Positions 8,995 through 20,995 of a DNA stretch of 21,109 nucleotides are shown here, piece by piece (position 1 is the stretch's first letter; every line of letters begins with the position of its first letter). The notes under the pieces were generated by a model. The model searched no databases and was not told the DNA's origin. It was given only the letters and a program-made list of their open reading frames with translations. Both the position numbers and the translations under genes were made by a program. This DNA is from Haplomitrium mnioides (taxonomy: Eukaryota; Marchantiophyta; Haplomitriopsida; Calobryales): NCBI GenBank assembly GCA_049999725.1, contig JBNGIS010022954.1, positions 1 through 21,109 of the forward strand, read 5' to 3'.

Positions 8995-11900
8995 ATGGAA
9001 CCCGCAGACTTTTTCAAGCCTTTGCTTCGTGGATGGTCCTTGCCTATCCTTGTTTTCGCAGTGGGATATGTGCTGCTCGGTTCTCCTCCCATGAATGACT
9101 CGGTAACGATGATTTGCTTATGTTGTCTCTCCATCTGAAATGCTTTCGCCTCATCTTGTTGATTCTGAATTCTTGATATGATTATAGTTTATAGACGTGT
9201 GATTTGCAATAGTCGTAAAGAGATTACTTAGCTTTGGATTGCACAGGTATAGCTATGACAAAGTCACGGACTGAGGTTTAGGGGATAGTAGATGTTCTGT
9301 TTGTGTGGTAATCTGCACCACTGGCCTCCGAGAGTTTCATATCTAGCTCGACATTTCTGCTGAGCTAAGATTTTTTTGTTGTTTTTTTTTTCGGTAAAAT
9401 GCGTTTTTGAGGTCGGCAGTTTAAGAGTGGATGCAGTCTTCTTCAGCATGAAAATTTCATTTTATATAGCAAGCGTGTCGTTACTCCAGGAGGCGTTATA
9501 TCCGCAGCAGGTATGATGGCTAATTAGTACCTGATTTTTGTCTTGAGCATTTCATTTTGTTAGAGTTCCTTCGCGTTTTTACATGTTGAAGTATGTGTAT
9601 GTGATAATTTTTTGTCGTGTACATATTCTTTTGTACTTATATTTTACACGTTGACAGGTTGAAGCATATCTACATATAATCGTCATATCAACTTAACTGT
9701 ACTTCCACCTATTATGTGGAACTTGGCGAACTGACAGTTTCGAGCAGTTCTTGAAGTCTTAGTTTGATTGTTGTTGCAGTGGAGATTGAAGACGGACGAA
9801 TAGTTTCAGTTACTAAAAGAGCTGAAGCTCCCAAGAAACTACATGATGGGCCCTATGTGCTGAACTATGCCAATGCTGTTATAATGCCCGGTCTTGTCGA
9901 CGTGTAAGTTGTGCTTGTGTCGCTCAGGAGGATTGACATATGAGACACTTGTTTTTATGATTGAATCCACAACAATTATTCTTCTTTGTTGACAGCAAAG
10001 TTCACTGGAATTACCAATCCGTCGCTCAAATAGGTTACGTTACCCAAGTGCCTTGGCTGCTGTAATTTGGATACTTTCTCGTGCTAGTAGCGGTTTAGTT
10101 TTTTCTTACTGGGCACGGTATGTAGGCTTAACAGATCAGAAGTTCTGTCCTTGGTTCCTTGTGTCAATAGGCATGTCCATCTGAACGAGCCTGGAAGAAC
10201 CGAATGGGAAGGTTTTGAGACTGGAACCAGAGCTGCAGCTGCTGGTAAGTAAGCCAACAATGAAAAAGCTCATGGTTGTGGCTGGATATGGGAAAGTTGA
10301 GAGCCACTGCATGTATTATTGATTCATGCTCAGTAGTTACCTGTTTTGTTTACGTGGATTGGATTTTCTGGAAGAGAGATTAGGCGTTTTTTTAATTTTC
10401 TATTGCCAATTAGTCGTCATATCCCATCAGATGTGTTGTACCAACGATTCACTGGTGGGATAGTCGGAAAATTTGACCGGGTGACCACGGCGTGATGCAT
10501 CAGGGGGGATCACAACACTCATTGATATGCCGCTAAACAGCTTTCCAACAACAACGACAAAGGAGGCTATAGAGATGAAGGTTAGTGCAGTTCCTTTTGT
10601 TTTTGCCAATCCGGCTTATTGAAGTTGACTATACAAGTGAGTATGGTCTCTAGAAGATAGCAAAAATAGTGCTTTCCAGTGTAGGTTATGCTTTTCTAGT
10701 GGAATTGACAAATAGTTCGTTTGTAAAGTAAATGCAACTTTAGAAATCTGATGCGGATATTTTGTGGTCGTGACTTGATGGGCCTCAGTATGCTTCATCT
10801 AAAGGAAAAATTTCAGTGGATGTTGGTAACTTCTCCACCGTCCTAGTCTTTTTTTCTCTTACTTTATAATCGAAAATTATTTCTGTTATATTGCATTCTC
10901 AACTCTCTTCAATGTTTTTGACCAGTTCTCGTAAGGCCCGTAGATACAACTGTTTTGCAAAGTGTTCTTCTGCTCAAAGTTGAAGCTGTTCTGCACAGGA
11001 TTCTGGGGTGGACTTGTTCCTGAAAATGCTTTAAACCTGACAATTTTGGAGGAGCTTCTTAATGCAGGCGCTCTTGGCCTTAAAGTAAGTGCCAGCTTTA
11101 GTCTATCGAACTGGTAGAAAAGTTATAAATTTTGATAATATTGGAATGATGTTATCCCTTTTGATTTCAGTGCCTTAGTGTTTTGTTTATGCATAGTTTC
11201 AGATACTATGTTGGATGCTAACTGGAAAAATGATCTGTGTTTAGTCATTCATGTGTCCTTCAGGAATAAACGACTTTCCTATGACTACTGCGAGTCACAT
11301 CAAAGTAAAGTACCACTTGACTGTCAATATCTGGGAGTATTTTACTGCTTTTTTGCTATTTTCCAAGCTGCCACGTGTAGTTACTTTGCAAAGTTTCTAA
11401 TTGATAATGATTGATAATGAACTCGAGCACTTTAGTATTCTTGATAGATCCGATCTACTTAAGCTTTTTTTGTACCTGCTGACACACCGTTTGCTTGCTG
11501 AAATATTTTTATGTTTTGAAGGCTGCTCTACCGGTTCTCGCAAGATATGGCCGCCCATTGCTTGTACATGCAGAGGTTCCTCAACCTGCGGAAGAAGTTC
11601 CCCTCGCGGAAAGTGGTTTAAGGTCCTCATTAATTGACGCACATAGACAATATTCCACATATCTGAACACCAGACCACCATCTTGGTATACATGCGACGT
11701 CTACTGTACTAACTCTGGATTTACATTTCGATTATTTGATAATCTTTGATAATATTTGATAATCTTTGGTCTCCAGCAGTAATCCAATGATTGGAGTCTC
11801 TCTTGGTTGGTCATGATCTTTTGGAAGGGAGCAGGAGGCAGTGAGGCAACTTATGGAGGTGGCCCAGGACACAGCGCAAGGAAGAGCTGCTGAAGGTGCT

Positions 11901-13948
11901 CATATTCATGTCGTTCATCTTTCTGATAGTGGCAAGACTCTTGATCTCATCAAGGTACCACTTCAATTTGAGCAAAGTAAACTAACTGGCTAGTCATAGG
12001 GCAACTTTAGCAACTACCTCTCGACACAGATTTATCCACTAACTCACGAAATTATAATTGAAAAATTTTGTAGTCGTGATCATTGCCCAGGCTTCTTTTG
12101 TAGCTAATAAGGCAAGATGGTGTGATTCCAGGAAGCTAAGGTAGCAGGCTTAGATGTCAGTGTTGAGACCTGCCCACACTATCTTGCATTTTCATCAGAG
12201 GAAATCCCTGAGGGTGATACACGCTACAAGTGTGCACCACCACTAAGATCTGCAGAGAATCGTGCCAACTTATGGAAAGCCTTAATGGCAAGTGTGATTC
12301 TGTGCTCCTTTTCTAAAGCTCTCTGGGAAGATAAGCTACTGTGCATCTGGAAAGATTATGATGGCTATGATCTTAGTCATTTTTAAATTTAGAAACTCTT
12401 TCGCAATGATGCTAGCTTACGTAATGTGTCTGTGCTCTTCATCAAACGTTTTTCTTAAGTTTTTTAGATTTCTGTCATTTATTTTCTCAAGGCTGCTGGA
12501 AGGGGGCTTTGATGCAGGAAGGTCATTTGGACATGCTAGCTTCAGACCATTCTCCAGCTCCTCCAGAACTTAAATTACTTAAAGAAGGTGACTTCTTGAA
12601 GGCATGGGGAGGAATATCCGCTTTGCAGGTTTTTACCTATGAAACTTTCAAAAGCTTAAAGATTGGAGTGAAACTCTCAAAAGCATAAAGAACGGTTTGG
12701 GAAAGTACATGCACATCCAATCTCTCGGATCTTTTGTTGGTTTTGGTGGCTCAATCTCCCTTTTTCTGGTGACTCGAAGTTTGGATTAGACATCTAAAAT
12801 GGCGGTGCGTGTATGAACTTTGTTTTACTGAAGTCTGTAGAATGCTGACAATTATAAATACTTATAAGGATATCTGCTTGTTGCAGTTTGTCTTACCGGT
12901 CACATGGACATTTGGAAGGGAGCATGGGATCACATTGGAGAAAATTTCTACTTTGTGGAGCACAATGCCTGCCAAATTGGCAAATGTACCAAGAAAGGTC
13001 GTGCTATTTCTGTTTGGTGGTGATTTTTACATCTCACTATAAGCATATGCAGTAACTACTAAAAAATTTGCAGCGTTCAAACTACCTCCCTACAGTTATC
13101 ATTCAGGAATCATCTAATGGGGGCAGGTTTGGCCAATAAATGTCAATGGCGCTCATGGTATTTACTCAACGGTTGACAAATCACGGACTCCTTGTTTCTC
13201 CATCAGATTTGTGAGCATGACCAGCCTCCATTTTTGACTTGTTTATTTCTGAGTCATGGAGGGGTTCTACTGCGTCATGCATATGCCTAACCTTAGTGGA
13301 AAACTTGTACAAAGTAGTTATAAATGGTTCAAGATTGTTTCCTCCCCAATGTGCGGGTACCATTTTTGAGTGTTACACCTGGGAAGTAAATGGCCAGTCA
13401 TCAAAGGGATTTTTGTCCTGTAAGACCTGAGAATCCTTGACAAATGAACCCAGACAGAATTTGCAAGCCTGCAAAAATAATTACAAGTCGTTAGGGCCGA
13501 GCACACAGCTATACTGATGGCATTTCTTACTGTGTTTGTAGGGATCCATCGAGTTCGGAAAGGATGCCGACTTTGTTGTTTGGGACCCCGAAGAATCTTT
13601 TCACTTGAATGAAAACTACACCATTTTTCACAAGCATAAGGCATCAACTTTTCTCCATGCACTTTTTGTAAATTGAAGTCTGAAGTGTAGTACGCTTGTG
13701 TATGATCTTGAACAGACTATTAGATCTGTGTATTATTTACAGGTACAATGTCTGACTCTTTTAGAATAGATCTGTAGTGCAGATACAGAGCTAACCCTGG
13801 GATTGCTGTTTCGATTCAGATCACACCCTACACTGGACACACTCTCTCAGGGAGGGTAATTGCCTCATTTGTTAGAGGACAACAGGTGTTTAAGGAAGGG
13901 GCCCACAGCTCAAAAGCTTGTGGAATGAGAATTCGAGCTTTTCAGTAG
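8995..13948 (+). CDS. ALN: Allantoinase
   Basis: Fifteen exons: 8995-9102, 9420-9510, 9780-9903, 10171-10244, 10504-10580, 10789-10825, 10999-11084, 11245-11304, 11522-11685, 11828-11954, 12132-12287, 12518-12628, 12887-12997, 13542-13640, 13820-13948. Every junction keeps frame and the total is 517 aa, close to plant allantoinases. The enzyme hydrolyses allantoin to allantoate in purine (ureide) breakdown, in plants at the ER. Exon 1 encodes a hydrophobic N-terminal segment ([16 protein letters not shown]), fitting a signal anchor. Metal-site residues of the cyclic amidohydrolase family are present: HVH (His109, His111), carboxylated Lys199 in LGLKSFMCPSG, His235 in LLVHAE, His304 in HIHVVHLSD and Asp378 in ASDHSP. 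Exon 6 is only 37 nt and encodes [12 protein letters not shown], leading into [13 protein letters not shown]. Two introns seem to start with GC: at 12288 (GCAAGT, clear) and at 13641 (GCATCA, weaker; a GT alternative downstream would add nine residues). Confidence 0.93.
11401..11419. repeat. 10-bp tandem motif in intron before allantoinase exon 9
   Basis: ATTGATAATG is repeated about twice in the intron upstream of exon 9. It resembles the TTTGATAATC tandem in the next intron (11735-11769). Confidence 0.6.
11735..11769. repeat. 10-bp tandem repeat in intron after allantoinase exon 9
   Basis: TTTGATAATC is repeated about 3.5 times with one substitution. It lies about 50 nt after the exon 9 donor and about 60 nt before the next acceptor, so it occupies the middle of a short intron. 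Confidence 0.8.
12641..12695. repeat. 29-bp imperfect tandem duplication in an allantoinase intron
   Basis: Two adjacent copies begin GAAACTTTCAAAAGCTTAAA (12641) and GAAACTCTCAAAAGCATAAA (12670). This is a local slippage-type duplication shortly after the exon 12 donor. Confidence 0.8.
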
Positions 13949-16479
<2,531 letters not shown>

Positions 16480-16594
16480 TCACCCACCTACTCCGTCAAC
16501 CATCACTCTTGTAATTTTAGAAACACTGCACGCCCCTTATTTCCTCGTAATTTGATCAGTGGGTGCCTTAAGAACTTTACGTAGGAATAAGAAG

Positions 16595-16600
16595 AAAAAA
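16595..16600 (-). terminator. RNA polymerase III terminator of tRNA-Ile
   Basis: Read on the minus strand, six T follow the tRNA discriminator base after a single C, the usual Pol III stop signal. Confidence 0.8.
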
Positions 16601-16601
16601 G

Positions 16602-16675
16602 TGGCCCATGCAGGTTTCGAACCTGCGACCTTCGCGTTATTAGCACGACGCTCTAACCAACTGAGCTAATGAGCC
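16602..16675 (-). tRNA. tRNA-Ile (anticodon AAU)
   Basis: The minus strand folds into a full cloverleaf of 74 nt. The acceptor stem is GGCTCAT with ATGGGCC (one G-U pair) and the discriminator is A. The D arm is GCTCAGTTGGTTAGAGC. The anticodon stem is TCGTG with CGCGA around loop CTAATAA (anticodon AAT, complement of 16639-16641), and the T arm is GCAGG-TTCGAAA-CCTGC. There is no intron and no encoded CCA, as expected for a nuclear tRNA; the A34 is normally edited to inosine. It lies between the peroxidase and the small secreted protein gene. Confidence 0.97.
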
Positions 16676-16859
16676 ATGCGAAAAGGTTTGATAAGTAAAC
16701 AAAGTTAGTCCAATACATAGCTGTGGCAGGTCAGTAGCTGTATCAAAATTTGAGGAGTTTTGGAATCCAGGGATACGCGGGGAGATTTTTCAACCGCCTA
16801 GGATGATCAATACGCCACGGCTGATGAGAATTGTCTGTCCGCTTTGTCACATTCTTTCA

Positions 16860-16865
16860 TATAAA
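16860..16865 (+). promoter_or_regulatory. TATA box of the small secreted protein gene
   Basis: TATAAA occurs 110 bp before the ATG at 16970, followed by a GA-rich leader (AGCGAGACAGAAAGAGAG). Spacing suits a core promoter. Confidence 0.6.
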
Positions 16866-16969
16866 TTCATCTTTGCAAACTACTTTGTGCACTCTGTGTT
16901 TGTTTGTGTATGTGAGCGAGACAGAAAGAGAGATTGAACTTTAGAGAGGCAAGGGCAGTGGAGAATTTT

Positions 16970-17290
16970 ATGAAGACGATGAATAATGGAGGAGTTGACG
17001 GGGTCTTTGGAATAGCAATGGTAGGTCTGCTGTTTTGTGCAACGTTCTTGCAGCCCATGGAGGCGGTGCGTCTGTTATCAACACGTCGACTGGGAGAAAG
17101 TGATTGCCCAAACATGGGAAATTTGCAACAAATATGTGAGGATAACATCTCACAGTGTTGCGGTGCGGGTGCCTCTTTGGAAGCGCACTATCCAGCATGT
17201 TGGTGCAATTTTCTGTTAACACATCCGAACATACGTCAACAGGTTGATGGCGTGTGCGACTCTCAAGACAAGTGTAACACACTTCATTAA
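16970..17290 (+). CDS. Small secreted 8-cysteine protein, lipid-transfer-like
   Basis: A single exon encodes 106 aa. The first ~31 residues form a signal peptide with core GIAMVGLLFCATFLQPMEA. The mature part has eight cysteines (46, 56, 63, 64, 77, 79, 96, 102) in the order C-C-CC-CxC-C-C. This is the eight-cysteine motif of plant non-specific lipid transfer proteins and related 2S albumin/inhibitor folds. Spacing is 9, 6, 0, 12, 1, 16 and 5 residues. The gap of 6 between the second cysteine and the CC pair is shorter than the 13 or more usual in nsLTPs, and the protein lacks a C-terminal GPI-type tail. It may be a diverged type-2-like LTP or another cysteine-rich secreted peptide. Good signal peptide and TATA spacing support a live gene. 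Confidence 0.75.
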   Translation: MKTMNNGGVDGVFGIAMVGLLFCATFLQPMEAVRLLSTRRLGESDCPNMGNLQQICEDNISQCCGAGASLEAHYPACWCNFLLTHPNIRQQVDGVCDSQDKCNTLH

Positions 17291-18102
17291 AGTAGGAGCG
17301 CCATGGACTAACTACTTGCTAGTGTATTTCCAAATGTCTCCATTCCAACATTTCGTCAATATATCATGCATCAGTTCTTTCAATCATGTTGTCATAGTTC
17401 CAGATTCCAGGGACATTTCACAATTCTGAAATCACAGAATATATATATCCTTGTGCTGATGAAAAATAATTCAAAACTCTACTTCCAATTGAAAAGTCCG
17501 GTACAAGGAATATGAAGAACCTGGTGCCCAGCCCCAGCGCTATGATGCACTAAAATATCTTATCTATAGCAGTTGAAGTCGCATCGAGAGACCAAACCAA
17601 GGAAGAATTCTGGCAGAGGGAGCACCCAAATTAGAAACTACAGCAACAGTAAACTCATATCCTTTGCAGATCTGTAGCGTGGCAGGGAATTTTTCTTCTA
17701 CTAAACCACCAGTGCGGACACGTCTTACCCACCTAACTAGTTACTAGTGTGCTTACTATAGTTCAAGGAAGATTTGTACAACATTTCAGAAAGAGCTCGC
17801 AGAAAATGGCAGGGGCAAACATATTTGGAGAGTGTATGTAAACCCCTGGACATGGATTTTCTCTGTAAAATTGGTGAATTCTTCGTTAGAGGTGCAGGTA
17901 CAAAAGTAAAATTGATTCAGGGCATGTTTCTGATTGTGCGAGAACATCAGTTGATCAATCACCTCCTCGTTTCTATACATTTGAGCTAATACAATTTACA
18001 GCTACGAATTCTTCGTCTGGGCGACTTGCCTGTAACAAGGAATTGCACACACAAAATTTTGCTTCTCATCTCAGCAACCTACAGATATGGCTCACAAATT
18101 GA
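17291..18102. other. Stretch without a recognisable gene
   Basis: I looked on both strands here for continuation of the XLG-like gene (G-alpha P-loop, DVGG, NKxD-type motifs) and found none. On the minus strand, a segment reading ASRPDEEFVAVN (ending near 18000) faintly resembles the RPEQLIVNG part of XLGs and may be a remnant. Otherwise there are only short motif-free frames. Confidence 0.4.
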
Positions 18103-19202
18103 CTACTTTCTGGAATATCTACTACGCCTTGCGTATTGCCTCTCAGCTTCCTTTACGTCAGAGCTTATTCCGAATGGCCAACAACCCTTTCCTACCTTGC
18201 TCGTGTACCTGCATGCAATCCCACATCATTACTTAGTTTCTCTCAACAATGAATACGTACCGTAACCTCTCTGAATGAAGGGAGAGATTGAAACCTGTCG
18301 CAATCGCTTGTCGTGAAGTGATTTGCCTTACCTTTTGTTAAAAGGTCGACCAAGGCAGGTGTTCTTGCATTTGCGACCCTCGGGCATATTTCCCATGGCG
18401 TCTTTCACACAGCTGTTGCAGTATACCTTGCCGCAGACCTGATTCACAAGGTACAACTTGTTTAGACGCCAGACTCGGCATGCAGCCAAAAGATCCGGTA
18501 ATTATTGGGAAATTGATTAGGTGAAGATGTGATCAGGCCGCAAAAGCATGGTTGAGAGGAACAAGGTTTTACCAGACAACGTGTTCGGAAGACGAGGACG
18601 GATGATGAGCACTTTGCACAGAAACCGGATTTTGTTGTCGATGTAGGACTTCCCTCTACTGAGTCTCGCCGCCTTGTCAATGGAATGGAGTCTCCAGAGT
18701 GGGATTGACGGGGAGATTCAACAGGTATCTCCCCTGGAAATGGAACTGACTTGCGCGGTGATCGAGAAGCTTGATGATTCTTGCCTCCTTTCCCTTGCTT
18801 ACCATCCTTGCTTGTAGATTGCTTGTTTGTAGCTTTTGAATCCTTCGTGTCTGAGCTCAATGATTGCGGGACTACAATATCTTTAAGAGTCAGATCGTAA
18901 CCCTCATCGGCCATTTGGGCGTAAAATTTGTCAAGTGCTTCCGTGGCTGTTTCGATTTTCGATGGTGAACTTTTCGCTCTCGGCGACCTAGTATTTGGCC
19001 ATAGCCTCGGCGAGAATTGAGAACCACTATCCTTGTAATCTACACTTTCCTTAACGTTTATCTTGGGAGAAATCCCAGGTCCCCATAAGTTGCTCGCCTT
19101 GGGACTTTCCTCAGTTGCAGCTCCGTTTGCACTGAACACTAAACCAGTTGGTTCCACCCGCTTGCCACCATCCAACGAGATCGATTGTCCACTTTGCGCC
19201 AT
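18103..19202 (-). CDS. XLG-like (extra-large G-protein) N-terminal region, truncated
   Basis: Minus-strand exons 19202-18573 (210 aa, start ATG 19202) and 18438-18332 join in phase (donor GTAAAA, acceptor CAG). Across the join it reads GFCAKCSSSVLVFRTRCL then VCGKVYCNSCVKDAMGNMPE and GRKCKNTCLGRPFNKR. This is the cysteine-rich, zinc-finger-like block of plant XLGs, including the AMGxMPEGRKC signature. A third exon (18208-18103) fits by phase and reads YTSKVGKG...SSDVKEAERQYA, resembling the next XLG segment, then stops: 280 aa in all. If unspliced, exon 2 ends at once in TAA (246 aa). Plant XLGs of 850 aa or more carry a C-terminal G-alpha GTPase domain for G-beta-gamma coupling; none is present here. 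The last Cys pair is CxxxC rather than CxxC. Exon 1 is otherwise Ser/Lys/Pro-rich and looks disordered. It may be a truncated duplicate, a pseudogene, or a stand-alone finger protein. Confidence 0.65.
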
Positions 19203-19285
19203 AATTGCACTAGCATATGATGCACGGCAAGGCAGGAATGCGTTACGAAGACACGCTACAACGATAGCAAGTTGAACCAAGAAGC

Positions 19286-19322
<37 letters not shown>

Positions 19323-20150
19323 TGCAGAGCTTGGGCGTAGACCCTAAACCTTGACAATCATTCGCTGCCTACCACCCCCGACATCCCCACTGCCTTGTGT
19401 GAAATCGGCAAGAGAAAACAAAAAAAATAGGAGCAGAAGAACAAGAAGAGAAAGCTACAGCGCCAGAGCTTTATAAGGTGGGACCGCGGGTACAGATTAC
19501 AGCTCAACGAACTCAGCTTGTTAGCACGTCAGGTCAACACACGCAATACAGTAAACCGCGTAAGATACAATGTTCTCTCAGATTCATTCCTGCCTTTCTG
19601 ATTTCCGTAGCTTCAGCAGTGCCAGCAATTCCTCCGCCTCGCTCTTCCCTTCCCTTCTTCGCTTTCCTTTCTGCGTCACTGCCTTGCTTTCTATCCTTGC
19701 CGGCCCAGCGCCGGCCACCGGCTTCCAATAAGAACAGTGCAGTGGTTCTGTGTGTATTTTGCACACAGAAGTGGAAGACGGATGGTCGACATAAGAACAA
19801 CTGAGGAGCTCCCTTGCTGTTTGGGCTATATCTAAACGTGTGCACGCGCCACTCAGGCCTACATTTTCGAAACAGCACACAAGATACTCTCCTCTGTGTC
19901 CTCTTGCTCTCTCTCCTTGCGTGATCCTCGAAACCCTGTCTTAAAATTAGACCGCAGTTGTTGAACATTGTGTGGAATCTGCTTGAATAAGTGAGAATCA
20001 TCACTGTAGCTACCCAAATTGTCGTTACGAATCTCTTCTCTTTTGAAGTTCCTCGTTTACTGATTGTGTCTGCAACTTGGTAAAATTAGGCGATCCTGAA
20101 GCCGAATCGACAGCAGAGCGACGGACCCTAATCTTGCCAAAAGTTGTCGT
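19203..20150. promoter_or_regulatory. Region upstream of the XLG-like gene
   Basis: On the minus strand, TATAAAG (19475-19469) lies about 270 bp before the XLG-like ATG. Between them is a CT-rich leader containing the (AG)14 run (19291-19318). To the right lie pyrimidine- and purine-rich tracts. The open frames at 19478-19804 and 19534-20004 are low in information and are not called as genes. Confidence 0.4.
19291..19318. repeat. (AG)14 microsatellite
   Basis: Fourteen perfect AG repeats; read on the minus strand it is (CT)14 in the presumed 5' leader of the XLG-like gene, a common place for such runs in plant genes. It should be length-variable between individuals. Confidence 0.95.
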
Positions 20151-20766
20151 ATGGAGAATTCTCAAGATGTAGCTCGGTCAGCAGAATTCCAAGTCGTTGC
20201 ATACGACCCATACCGCACCAGACCAGCATCTTCTTGTAATGTTGACCCGGTTCTCCAAATTAAAAAATTTGATGCTAATGTTTACACCAGCACAGACAAT
20301 CTTAGAACAATATCTCCCCAAGTCAATTCTTCGAGAAATGGCATTCAACTCTTTCATCATTTTACGAGCAAGCAATTCTTGAAAAAGCTGCTGGAATCAT
20401 AAACGAAGTTTTCCATCAAATTCCGCCCCTGCTGTTGCTTTCCACCGGCTAGGACCAGCCACGGGTCAATACCGCACATTAACAATCGATCAAAGTGTTT
20501 CATTTTGAGTTGAAATTGATAAAAAATGTCCCAACTCGAAAATACTGAGAATGTATGTTTGCTGAAACCCAAGACATGAATCTCACATCTTCAGAAATCC
20601 CAGAACATGAAAGACAGCCATCAACTTCTCATGTTTTGGATGAGAACTTGATTCTGGGGAATCTTTACCAAAGCCTGCCAGATACCTTGGTTTCTTGCGT
20701 CCAAAACATTTCCAGACTACATGACTGAGATAAACAAGAGCTCCAAATGGAAACTCTGAATGGACA
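20151..20766 (+). pseudogene. Broken coding-like segments, unknown identity
   Basis: Three overlapping or adjacent segments look coding but do not share a frame. Segment 1 (20151-20402) starts MENSQDVARSAEFQVVAYDP. Segment 2 (20306-20452) reads NNISPSQFFEKWHSTLSSFY, then EQAILEKAAGIINEVFHQIP, and lies two bases out of frame with segment 1. Segment 3 reads VLDENLILGNLYQSLPDTLV and SCVQNISRLHD, hits TGA (20726-20728), then continues in frame as DKQELQMETLNGQRRL up to a donor-like GTAAAA near 20767; another in-frame TGA lies about 60 codons earlier. The amphipathic, helix-like texture suggests a decayed gene with coiled-coil parts, or a real gene whose exons I cannot join. I do not recognise the family. 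Confidence 0.3.
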
Positions 20767-20995
20767 AAGGAGACTAGGTAAAATCTTCATCACTTCTCAC
20801 ACGATTAGTTTGCACTTCTCTTCACTTGCCATATTTGGATTTGCCATAATTGGATTCATTACAGCAAACATGATTTCAATCATAATTCATAACCAACTCA
20901 TAATTTCACATGAATTGCCAACTAAAATTCTTACCCTCAAAAACTTACATTTTTCGCTCTATTCTTTCCCACTACATTTATCTCACTCTATCTTA
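20767..20995. other. A/T-rich stretch, nothing recognised
   Basis: The open frame continues here as a hydrophobic translation (ISLHFSSLAIFGFAIIGF), but this comes from pyrimidine-rich, low-complexity DNA leading into the minisatellite and is not convincing as a protein. Confidence 0.5.

Noticed and set aside
16602-16675. Organellar origin of the tRNA (plastid or mitochondrial insertion)
   Set aside because: The sequence and AAU anticodon fit a nuclear eukaryotic tRNA-Ile with a Pol III T-run, not plastid tRNA-Ile (GAU or CAU).
17786-17980. Minus-strand open frame as a further XLG exon (IHVQGFTYT resembling an IVNG-type segment)
   Set aside because: The likeness covers only a few residues and splice phases do not connect it to the upstream exons.
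19534-20004. 156-codon minus-strand open frame
   Set aside because: It is rich in Arg/Lys/Glu/Gly from purine-rich DNA, has no motif, and no splice context to the XLG-like gene could be made.
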